Notes under the pieces: generated by a model | Databases searched by the model: none | Told to the model about the DNA's origin: nothing | The model's input: the letters and a program-made list of their open reading frames with translations, nothing else | From: Candidatus Latescibacterota bacterium | GTDB taxonomy: Bacteria; JAAXHH01; JABIQT01 | DNA: 7,472 nt | Reading direction: 5' to 3' | Assembly (NCBI GenBank): GCA_018667995.1 | Contig: JABIQT010000130.1 | Location: 1-7,472 of the forward strand | In this document: positions 1-5,752 of the stretch, piece by piece | How the letters are laid out: each line of letters starts with the position of its first letter | Position numbering within the stretch: the stretch's first letter is position 1 | Position numbers and translations under genes: made by a program

Positions 1-878
1 ATCGCATTCATGGTGTGGTGTCGGCCTCCGGTGACCAATTCGAAGCTGAGGCGGTTATCCTGGCCAGCGGTCATTCGGCACGGGACATCTTTCTTCTGCT
101 GAATCGCCATGGCATCGCTCTGGAAACCAAAGCTTTTGCTATGGGGCTCCGCATCGAGCACCCCCAGCCGTTGATTGACCAAATCCAGTACCATATGCCC
201 GAGAGAGACGTCCGACTTCCGGCGGCTAGCTATCGCCTTGCAGAGACGGTCAAGGGACGTGGCGTGTTTTCGTTCTGTATGTGTCCTGGAGGATTCATAA
301 TCCCAGCGGCCACCGATTCTAATGAAGTCGTCGTCAATGGCATGAGCCTATCACGGAGAGATTCCCCCTACGCGAACTCAGGGATCGTGGTCTCCGTAGA
401 ACCCGCAGACCTGGCACAGTATTCGAACGATGGTGCGTTGGCCGGGGTCACATTTCAGAAACAGTTGGAGCACGCGGCATACAATGCGGGAGGCGGATCT
501 CAGAAGGCTCCCGCACAAAGAGTGACAGATTTCCTGGCAAACCGACTCTCATCAGATCTCCCGAAATGCAGCTACCAGCCGGGCCTTACATCAACCGCCC
601 TCCACACGATGCTACCTGCATCATTGGCAGAGAGACTCCAGGGGGCGCTCCGGAAATTTGAAGGAAGAATGCGGGGATATGTTACAGAGGAAGCGGTGGT
701 GGTGGGTGTAGAATCGCGCACCAGTACCCCGACGAGGATCCCAAGGGATCTGCGTACACTCGAGCATCCCGGCATTTCCAAGCTATATCCATGCGGGGAA
801 GGAGCTGGCTACGCGGGCGGGATTGTCTCAGCGGCCATGGACGGGATTCGGGTGGCAGAGGCCATTGGTGCGCAGTGA
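1..878 (+). CDS. FAD-dependent dehydrogenase, COG2509 type, C-terminal part (5' truncated by window)
   Basis: The reading frame is open from base 3, so the gene starts upstream of the window; the GTG at 15 is internal. The visible ~290 residues match the C-terminal part of COG2509, a family of uncharacterised FAD-dependent dehydrogenases of roughly 500 residues. Seen in order: the end of the FAD-domain strand with VILASGHSARD (about residues 15-25 from the GTG); the AFAMGLRIEHPQPLID segment; FSFCMCPGGFIIPAA followed by VNGMSLSRRDSPYANS; APAQRVTDFL; ESRTSTPTRIPRD; and the closing LYPCGEGAGYAGGIVSAA flavin-contact region just before the TGA at 876-878. The N-terminal dinucleotide-binding GxGxxG motif lies outside the window. 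The protein should be a cytoplasmic flavoprotein oxidoreductase; the physiological substrate of the family is not established, and nothing here identifies it. The gene converges on the SulP gene across 73 bp in which I see no clear hairpin with a T-run. No frameshift is visible. Family assignment is firm; function is not. Confidence 0.92.
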   Translation, partial: RIHGVVSASGDQFEAEAVILASGHSARDIFLLLNRHGIALETKAFAMGLRIEHPQPLIDQIQYHMPERDVRLPAASYRLAETVKGRGVFSFCMCPGGFIIPAATDSNEVVVNGMSLSRRDSPYANSGIVVSVEPADLAQYSNDGALAGVTFQKQLEHAAYNAGGGSQKAPAQRVTDFLANRLSSDLPKCSYQPGLTSTALHTMLPASLAERLQGALRKFEGRMRGYVTEEAVVVGVESRTSTPTRIPRDLRTLEHPGISKLYPCGEGAGYAGGIVSAAMDGIRVAEAIGAQ

Positions 879-951
879 GCAGACTACAACGATACCGATC
901 GACGCCGGCAATATTCAACATGCTCAGAACGGTCATGGCAAAGCACAGGAC

Positions 952-2613
952 CTATCCGAGGCGATCAGCAGCCACGTGGTACTGTGGATCCTCGGACAAG
1001 TTGATTTCCACGAGATCGCCGGCATTATCCAGCAGACGCCTGCATTCAGGGCTAAGATGCGTCAGGTGTAGCCGCTTGCCTTCACTCACATAGCGTTCTG
1101 CCAGTGCGTTGATCGCTTCGAGGCCTGACTGATCGTAGACGCGGGTATAGTAGAAATCTATGACCACATCTGAGGGATCGCGAGTCACGTCGAACATTTC
1201 CCGGAATGAGGTAACAGAAGCGAAGAACAGAGGACCGTGAAGCTGGTAGATTTTACTACCAAAATCATTGTACTTAATGTCCGCAAATATGTGCGTCGCA
1301 TGCTGCCACGCGAAGACCAGCGCCGATACGATAACGCCCAGGATAACTGCCGTGGCCAGATCATGCATGAATACGGTATATCCGGCCACCAAAAACATGA
1401 CCATAACGTCGCTGGCAGGCATCCTTCGGAACATCCTGATAGATGCCCACTCAAAGGTACCGATAACGACCATGAACATCACGCCTACGAGGGCAGCCAT
1501 GGAGATCATCTGAATCAAAGGGGACAGGAACAACACGAACAGCAGAAGACATACGGCGGCTGTAATTCCCGACAGACGTCCGCGGCCGCCTGAATTGACA
1601 TTGATCAACGACTGCCCGATCATGGCACAGCCGCCCATGCCTCCGAAGAGGCCGCACACAAGATTGGCAGTGCCCTGGCCGATACATTCGCGGTTTCCTC
1701 GACCACGTGTCTGCGTAATTTCATCTATGAGCGTGAGGGTCATCAGCGACTCAATCAATCCTACCCCGCAAAGGATAATTGCATAGGGAAGGATGATCAT
1801 TAGCGTCTCCAGACTGAACGGAACCATGTTGTACTCTAAGAAGAAGAGGCTGGGCAATCCACCGCTGATCCCTGCGTTCTCGGAGACAGCGCCCTGCACC
1901 CCGGCCTCATTTGTACTTCCATCGGAGTCAGAAGATTCTACCGATGCTGCCGCCGCGTTAATCCGCAGCATATCGCCAACTGTGGCCAAACCACCAGCTT
2001 CGGAGGGCAACAAGCCAGACCGGGTGATACCCACAGAGAGCAATGTGACGCTAAGAATGGCAACCAGCGATGCAGGAACCGCTTGCGTGACCTTCGGCAA
2101 TAACCAGATAATGGCCATGGTTAACCCGACCAGTCCAAGCATCAGTACCAGCGGGATGCCTCCAAGGAATTCAAGCTCTCCCGACGCTGAGAGCGTCTTG
2201 AAGCTCCCCAGTTGGGCCAGACCAATCACCACTGCGAGACCGTTGACGAAGCCAAGCATGACCGAATGAGGAACCATACGGATCAACTTACCCAGGCGCG
2301 CCACACCAATGCCTACCTGAAAGAGACCGCAGAGGATCACCGTCGGAAATAGATATTCGATACCGTGTTCAGCGACCAGTGCCACCACCACCACGGCCAT
2401 GGCGCCAGTTGCGCCCGATATCATGCCGGGGCGACCGCCGAGGATGGCGCTCAGCAGTCCGATGAAAAAGGCGGAATAGAGCCCGATGAGGGGCGAAACC
2501 CCTGCGACGAATGAGAAAGCGATAGCCTCAGGAACAAGAGCAAGAGCTACGGTGAGACCGGACAATGCATCATTACGAATAGACTTCGATCGTTCACCAA
2601 ATAGATTCAGCAT
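952..2613 (-). CDS. SulP-family inorganic anion transporter with C-terminal STAS domain
   Basis: A 553-residue inner-membrane transporter. SulP proteins move sulfate, bicarbonate, dicarboxylates or related anions, usually with H+ or Na+; the substrate cannot be read from this sequence. Visible marks: the N-terminal [16 protein letters not shown] segment (residues 19-34); [20 protein letters not shown] (41-60) and the following [10 protein letters not shown]; multiple hydrophobic helices between about 20 and 435; the conserved NRECIGQG (307-314), [15 protein letters not shown] (321-335) and [10 protein letters not shown] (341-350) segments; and a cytoplasmic STAS domain from about 450 to 553 with [15 protein letters not shown]. 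The ATG at 2613 is chosen because homologous sequence begins right there. The frame stays open upstream to 2985, but those 124 codons look non-membrane and unrelated. No strong ribosome binding site precedes it, only AGAAAG. An unusual polar stretch (about 216-250) interrupts the usual short loop before [11 protein letters not shown]. The gene is divergent from the phosphodiesterase and convergent with the dehydrogenase, so it is probably monocistronic. Confidence 0.93.
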   Translation of the reverse strand: MLNLFGERSKSIRNDALSGLTVALALVPEAIAFSFVAGVSPLIGLYSAFFIGLLSAILGGRPGMISGATGAMAVVVVALVAEHGIEYLFPTVILCGLFQVGIGVARLGKLIRMVPHSVMLGFVNGLAVVIGLAQLGSFKTLSASGELEFLGGIPLVLMLGLVGLTMAIIWLLPKVTQAVPASLVAILSVTLLSVGITRSGLLPSEAGGLATVGDMLRINAAAASVESSDSDGSTNEAGVQGAVSENAGISGGLPSLFFLEYNMVPFSLETLMIILPYAIILCGVGLIESLMTLTLIDEITQTRGRGNRECIGQGTANLVCGLFGGMGGCAMIGQSLINVNSGGRGRLSGITAAVCLLLFVLFLSPLIQMISMAALVGVMFMVVIGTFEWASIRMFRRMPASDVMVMFLVAGYTVFMHDLATAVILGVIVSALVFAWQHATHIFADIKYNDFGSKIYQLHGPLFFASVTSFREMFDVTRDPSDVVIDFYYTRVYDQSGLEAINALAERYVSEGKRLHLTHLSPECRRLLDNAGDLVEINLSEDPQYHVAADRLG

Positions 2614-2828
2614 ATCGCTTTCTGTGGTAGGAACTTCCGAGTAGGCAATATTCCGGACGGTTAGGAACGGGGATTGCGGTTCGTATTGCGTCGACGTGGC
2701 CAACCACATTACCGACAGACGAGAGCGTTCTGGCGGTGGTGCCACGCAGCAATAGCCCGCAGGGCACCCATCCCGGACAGAAGCTGACGCCTCATACCTC
2801 CGGAAAGTTTCGACGCAGAAGGAGGCGA

Positions 2829-2857
2829 ATAATATGGAACATATGGGTTCTGCACAA
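2829..2857 (-). promoter_or_regulatory. Candidate promoter for the SulP gene
   Basis: Read on the minus strand, TTGTGC (2857-2852) and TATTAT (2834-2829) are separated by exactly 17 bases. The -10 element matches the primary sigma factor consensus TATAAT at five of six positions; the -35 element matches TTGACA only at TTG. It would give a leader of about 200 bases before the ATG at 2613. If the host uses a Bacteroidota-type sigma factor (TTTG / TAnnTTTG), this consensus would not apply. Such matches occur often by chance. Confidence 0.2.
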
Positions 2858-2962
2858 GCGTTTTCTCGGTCAAAAACACCGTTCGAAGGTTCCCTCAATA
2901 TAGCGCTTTCGGGGCATTCTCGATGGTCGCCATGTGTAGCTTGAATTCTATGCACCCATATT

Positions 2963-2978
2963 CCGGCCACGAGGCCGG
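2963..2978. repeat. GC-rich inverted repeat (6-bp stem, 4-base loop)
   Basis: CCGGCC and GGCCGG face each other across the loop ACGA, giving a perfect six-pair all-GC stem. No T-run follows on either strand, and the position between two divergent genes argues against a terminator. It could be a protein-binding site or chance; no second copy was noticed in the window. Confidence 0.35.
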
Positions 2979-3146
2979 TTGCCATGGGAATCTAATGTCC
3001 GCAATAGACATGAATGCCGACGGCAGAAGCCTTCCGTAGCTCATGGCCGGGACAAATCTGATATCTATCGCTCTTTGTTATTGGGCAGCACCAAGCGGCT
3101 CTATACCTTGATGACAAGACTCCCTCCAAGAAACAACCCATCAGCA

Positions 3147-3150
3147 GGAG
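3147..3150 (+). promoter_or_regulatory. Ribosome binding site of the phosphodiesterase gene
   Basis: GGAG within AGCAGGAG lies seven bases before the ATG at 3158, which is ideal Shine-Dalgarno spacing. It supports that ATG as the start; the protein's conserved HRG motif begins ten residues later. Confidence 0.75.
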
Positions 3151-3157
3151 ATTACTC

Positions 3158-3937
3158 ATGCTTGCCGAACCATTCAGAGTCATTGCCCATCGGGGCGCCA
3201 GTGCCTATGCTCCGGAGAATACCATGGCCGCATTTGAACTGGCTGTGGAAATTGGTGTGAACGAAGTAGAAACCGACGTGCACTTTACCAAAGATGGCGA
3301 GTTGCTCCTCCTCCACGATCACACCCTGGATCGCACCACAAATGGCTCCGGCCGCCCTGCTGACTATACGCTAGAGGAACTGAGGAATCTGGACGCCGGA
3401 TCGTGGATGATCGAGGACGAGAATCCTGGGTTTCGATGGGATCGTGACTTTTCAGGCGAATCGTTGATTACGCTGGGAGAGCTTTTCGGTTCTTTTGGAG
3501 AGAGCCTCGAATACCACGTCGAAATCAAGGACGACAATCCCGTCATCGTCTCGGCGGTTACCGACTGCGTGCGTCAGTACAAACTGGTAGGAAATGTGTT
3601 CTTCTACACCATAAATCGCCATGAATTCCTGACCGAAGCCAAACGCCTTGAGGCCGGCATCCGCACGGAGTTAGCCCCCAATAATCTCATGCGGGATATG
3701 GGGACCTTCGAAGCCATAGCCTACGCTGCAAGTTTGGGGCATGACATGATCACGTTATCGTCGTGGAACCAATCGAAAGAACTGGTACAAGCGTGTCACG
3801 AGCACGGAATGGAAGCCAGGAGCTCCGGTATCAAGAATCGGGAACAGATGACCGAGGCGATGGCCACAGGATGCAATGGCATGACGATCAATTGGCCCGA
3901 CTGGCTGCTGGACAGTGTACGGGATCAGGAATCGTAG
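3158..3937 (+). CDS. Glycerophosphodiester phosphodiesterase (GDPD family)
   Basis: A 259-residue TIM-barrel enzyme that hydrolyses glycerophosphodiesters from phospholipid turnover to sn-glycerol 3-phosphate and an alcohol, using a divalent metal. Catalytic elements are all present: H11-R12-G13 followed by P19-E20-N21-T22; metal ligands E38 and D40 in EVETDVHFTKDG; the second catalytic histidine H53 in LLLHDHTLDRTTNGSG; the third acidic ligand E122 and K124 in HVEIKDD; and the C-terminal NGMTINWPDW, the usual closing strand of the barrel. There is no signal peptide or membrane segment, so it should be cytoplasmic like E. coli UgpQ rather than periplasmic like GlpQ. After AGSW (80-83) there are about a dozen more residues (IEDENPGFRWDRD) than in the common short form, a modest loop extension. 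No transport genes for glycerophosphodiesters adjoin it; the neighbours are a divergent SulP gene and, 213 bp downstream, a secreted repeat protein. No terminator with a T-run is seen after the TAG. Exact substrate preference is unknown. Confidence 0.93.
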   Translation: MLAEPFRVIAHRGASAYAPENTMAAFELAVEIGVNEVETDVHFTKDGELLLLHDHTLDRTTNGSGRPADYTLEELRNLDAGSWMIEDENPGFRWDRDFSGESLITLGELFGSFGESLEYHVEIKDDNPVIVSAVTDCVRQYKLVGNVFFYTINRHEFLTEAKRLEAGIRTELAPNNLMRDMGTFEAIAYAASLGHDMITLSSWNQSKELVQACHEHGMEARSSGIKNREQMTEAMATGCNGMTINWPDWLLDSVRDQES

Positions 3938-4150
3938 TATGAGTTCATGGGTCTCAAAGGCTCACATAATCTATACTGCTGACCCGGCGGTCTTCTCCCT
4001 CCTTCTGGAAGCCGAGAAAGTACCCTTGGCCAGGTCAGTGGATATGTAAAGTTTCTTGTCAAAACTGCCTCTTCATAGACCAACAAAATCTGGGTGAGTC
4101 CGGTCCAAACTACAATACTAACGGATACTACCACTTGTGAGTATGCCACC

Positions 4151-5299
4151 ATGAAAACTGTTATTCTCATCGCAGCCCTGCTCGCCATTGGTGGACCCAT
4201 TTCGGCGCAGGAGGAGTTGTTCATCAGAGCCTACGGTGGCAATGGTGCCGACCGCGGTGTACACATTATCGAGTCGTCGGACGGACACCTTGTTATCGTC
4301 GGCAACACGACCACGCCATCCCAGAAACTTGATGTCTGGATGATGAAGTGCACCACCGCGGGAGACACGCTCTGGACACGCAAGTTCGGAGGTAAGGAAG
4401 ACGACAACGGCTGGTGTGTCAAAGAAACGGCGGCTGGAGATTTCATCATCGTAGGATTTACCCAGAGCTATGGTGCCTCTGGCAACGATATCCTGCTCAT
4501 CAAAACAGATTCCGATGGAACTGAACTCTGGAAGAAGACCATTGGCGGTGACGGCGATGATATTGGCTGGTCCATAGCACTGAACGACGATGGCGGGTAT
4601 TCCATTGCGGCCCAGACCGACAGCTATGGCGAGGGTGCACTGGATGCTTATCTCGTTAGAACTGATGGCCAGGGAGACACCCTCTGGACGCGAACGTATG
4701 GAGGTTCAGATGTGGACCGAGTCTTCTCTGTCGGCGTAGCGTTGGATGGCAGCATTCTGATCGCGGGAATCACCTATTCATTCGGCGCTGGCGACAGGGA
4801 CGCCTACCTCGTCAAAACTGATGGCATGGGAAATTTACAATGGCAGAAGACCTACGGAGGGGGAGGATACGACAATGCCCATTCTGTCATTATAGATCGC
4901 GGCAATCGTATCATGCTGGTTGGCTATGGGGACCATTGGGACAGGGCCGGGAAACGAGATATGTTCTTGAAACAGGTTACGATGGATGGTGACGAACTCT
5001 GGACCGAATCCTATGGCGGAGCCGAGAACGATCACGCTATGACTGTCTTTCAGACCGGTAATGGTGGATACGTCTTGACGGGATATAGTTACAGCTTCGG
5101 CAATGGGGACACGGATGCCTACATCGTCAGAACAAATGAAAGTGGAAAATTGCTTTGGGATCAGAACTACGGCACACGGTTTCCCGATTCTGGATACGAT
5201 ATCATTCAGGTTGCAGAGGGCGAATTCTACATTACGGGACAAAGCCACGGTTTTGGGGACGCGGAAGGGGATTTGCTTCTCATCGGTCTCGGCAATTGA
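4151..5299 (+). CDS. Secreted seven-repeat protein, predicted seven-bladed beta-propeller
   Basis: A 382-residue protein with a Sec signal peptide: K2, a hydrophobic core from about 4 to 15, and a probable signal peptidase I site after ISA (17-19). There is no lipobox cysteine. The rest is seven tandem units of 51-53 residues, each starting near LW and a [YFI]GG, then D, a hydrophobic strand, an often DGG-Y-like turn, G.T.S[YF]G, and D.[YF]L[VI][KR]TD..G. This type of repeat is common in exported proteins of FCB-group bacteria; seven four-stranded units would close a propeller. No anchor, sorting domain or enzymatic domain follows: the chain ends within the seventh unit (LLLIGLGN). A role in binding a ligand or partner at the cell surface or periplasm is inference only. 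The ATG at 4151 is preferred over the in-frame GTG at 4094 because it puts the signal peptide at the N terminus. Its ribosome binding site is weak, and the 213-bp upstream gap holds no convincing promoter. Confidence 0.85.
   Translation: MKTVILIAALLAIGGPISAQEELFIRAYGGNGADRGVHIIESSDGHLVIVGNTTTPSQKLDVWMMKCTTAGDTLWTRKFGGKEDDNGWCVKETAAGDFIIVGFTQSYGASGNDILLIKTDSDGTELWKKTIGGDGDDIGWSIALNDDGGYSIAAQTDSYGEGALDAYLVRTDGQGDTLWTRTYGGSDVDRVFSVGVALDGSILIAGITYSFGAGDRDAYLVKTDGMGNLQWQKTYGGGGYDNAHSVIIDRGNRIMLVGYGDHWDRAGKRDMFLKQVTMDGDELWTESYGGAENDHAMTVFQTGNGGYVLTGYSYSFGNGDTDAYIVRTNESGKLLWDQNYGTRFPDSGYDIIQVAEGEFYITGQSHGFGDAEGDLLLIGLGN
4217..5296 (+). repeat. Seven tandem ~52-codon protein repeats
   Basis: The [YFI]GG landmark falls at residues 28, 79, 131, 183, 235, 288 and, as YGT, 340, giving steps of 51, 52, 52, 52, 53 and 52. 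The repeats are conserved at protein level (for example SFGAGDRDAYLVKTD versus SFGNGDTDAYIVRTN) but have diverged in nucleotide sequence, so the duplications are old. Units 1, 5 and 7 are the most divergent: unit 1 lacks the SFG turn, unit 5 has GDHWDRAGKRD instead, and unit 7 ends early. Confidence 0.85.
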
Positions 5300-5428
5300 G
5301 TCGGGACGCATATGCTCTAAGAGATCGGTTCTGCGACCCGAAAATTGCCAATTAGGCGCCGGATAATTTCTGATAGTCCACAGACGAGCAGAGCAACTCA
5401 TAAGATGCCGCCGGATATCAACGTCGAC

Positions 5429-5443
5429 GGCAAACCGTTTGCC
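5429..5443 (+). repeat. Short inverted repeat GGCAAA-CCG-TTTGCC
   Basis: A perfect six-base stem with a three-base loop sits 130 bases after the propeller stop. No T-run follows, so a classic intrinsic terminator is not supported. It ends just before the TGATG overlap of the two short ORFs and could affect initiation at 5446 if these are translated. Confidence 0.3.
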
Positions 5444-5445
5444 TG

Positions 5446-5589
5446 ATGGCGCACGATCTCCTCTCGGAAGCAGCCGCCTACTTTCACCAATTCATGGAAA
5501 AAAAGATATCTATTCGGTGGAGAAACAACCTGGCTGACGACATGTACGCCACCGTACGTTCCATGTATCGCCAGCGAACACTCCAATAG
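5446..5589 (+). CDS. Possible small protein of 47 residues (unrecognised)
   Basis: The ATG at 5446 shares its A with the TGA of a 13-codon ORF that starts at 5405 (MPPDINVDGKPFA), the arrangement typical of translational coupling. The 47-residue product begins MAHDLLSEAAAYFHQFMEKK, is mixed-charge and looks helical, with no membrane segment or signal peptide. By hand count about 60 percent of its third codon positions are G or C, not unlike the flanking genes. Against it: neither start has a clear Shine-Dalgarno sequence, no family is recognised, and ORFs of this length arise by chance. It may also be a fragment of a decayed gene. Confidence 0.22.
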   Translation: MAHDLLSEAAAYFHQFMEKKISIRWRNNLADDMYATVRSMYRQRTLQ

Positions 5590-5741
5590 AGGGGCATGTC
5601 GCCAGGACGTCACTCTATGGCGGTGGCATGATTCTTGCCAGTTCAGTATCGTAATCCAAGAGAAAGACAATAGCAGCGAATATGTTACCTAAGGCGATTC
5701 TGGGGCCAATCTCGGAAATTGCCCGCTGCCGATCCCCACAT

Positions 5742-5745
5742 GGAG
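5742..5745 (+). promoter_or_regulatory. Ribosome binding site of the permease gene
   Basis: GGAG, within ATGGAGTCC, ends seven bases before the ATG at 5753. It selects this ATG over the out-of-frame ATG at 5740 that overlaps it. The conserved permease N terminus begins exactly at 5753. Confidence 0.7.
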
Positions 5746-5752
5746 TCCTACC

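Larger units (their letters stand above)
2614..3157. other. Non-coding region between divergent genes
   Basis: These 544 bases separate the SulP gene (minus) from the phosphodiesterase gene (plus) and must hold the promoters of both. The minus-strand frame of SulP is open through 2985, but its translation is rich in Cys, Arg and Pro, has no recognisable domain, and I judge it non-coding. Other frames give only short peptides. Seen here: a candidate minus-strand promoter (2829-2857), a GC-rich hairpin (2963-2978), and for the plus strand a weak TATACC at 3102-3107. A TTGGGC lies 15 bases upstream of that TATACC and a TTTG lies 24 bases upstream; neither spacing is good. No tRNA, riboswitch or operator could be recognised. 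Confidence 0.6.
5300..5752 (+). other. Intergenic region with no confident gene
   Basis: These 453 bases lie between the propeller gene and the permease gene. I see no family-level similarity in any frame. The region holds a short inverted repeat (5429-5443), two short plus-strand ORFs that overlap in a TGATG (5405-5446 and 5446-5589), and the permease ribosome binding site (5742-5745). It has no hairpin with a T-run after the propeller stop and no clear promoter. TATGTT at 5681-5686 has no matching -35 element. It may be a leader, a small gene, or the remains of a decayed gene. Confidence 0.5.

Noticed and set aside
879-951. Possible bidirectional terminator between the convergent dehydrogenase and SulP genes
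   Set aside because: Only short palindromes (CGATCG, AATATT) are present; there is no stable stem followed by a T-run on either strand.
1185-2269. Several plus- and minus-strand open frames of 60-158 codons inside the SulP gene
   Set aside because: They are out-of-frame readings of a gene with strong family motifs; their products show no domains.
907-2653. Ten-base direct repeat GGCAATATTC at 907-916 and 2644-2653, flanking the SulP gene
   Set aside because: Several identical 10-mers are expected by chance in a window of this size. There are no inverted ends or transposase, so it is not evidence of insertion or transfer.
2710-2894. Minus-strand frame containing [11 protein letters not shown], which resembles the ABC ATPase signature LSGGxRR
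   Set aside because: The frame is only about 60 codons between stops, the sequence on either side has no Walker B or other ATPase motif, and the motif is not followed by the usual ARAL-type helix. I treat it as a chance match.
4094-4150. In-frame GTG start at 4094 for the propeller protein
   Set aside because: It would bury the signal peptide behind 19 polar residues; the ATG at 4151 gives a standard N-terminal signal peptide.
4835-5401. Minus-strand open frame of 188 codons antisense to the propeller gene
   Set aside because: It is antisense to a clear repeat-containing coding sequence, and its open length follows from the repeated codon pattern of that gene. No domain is recognisable.
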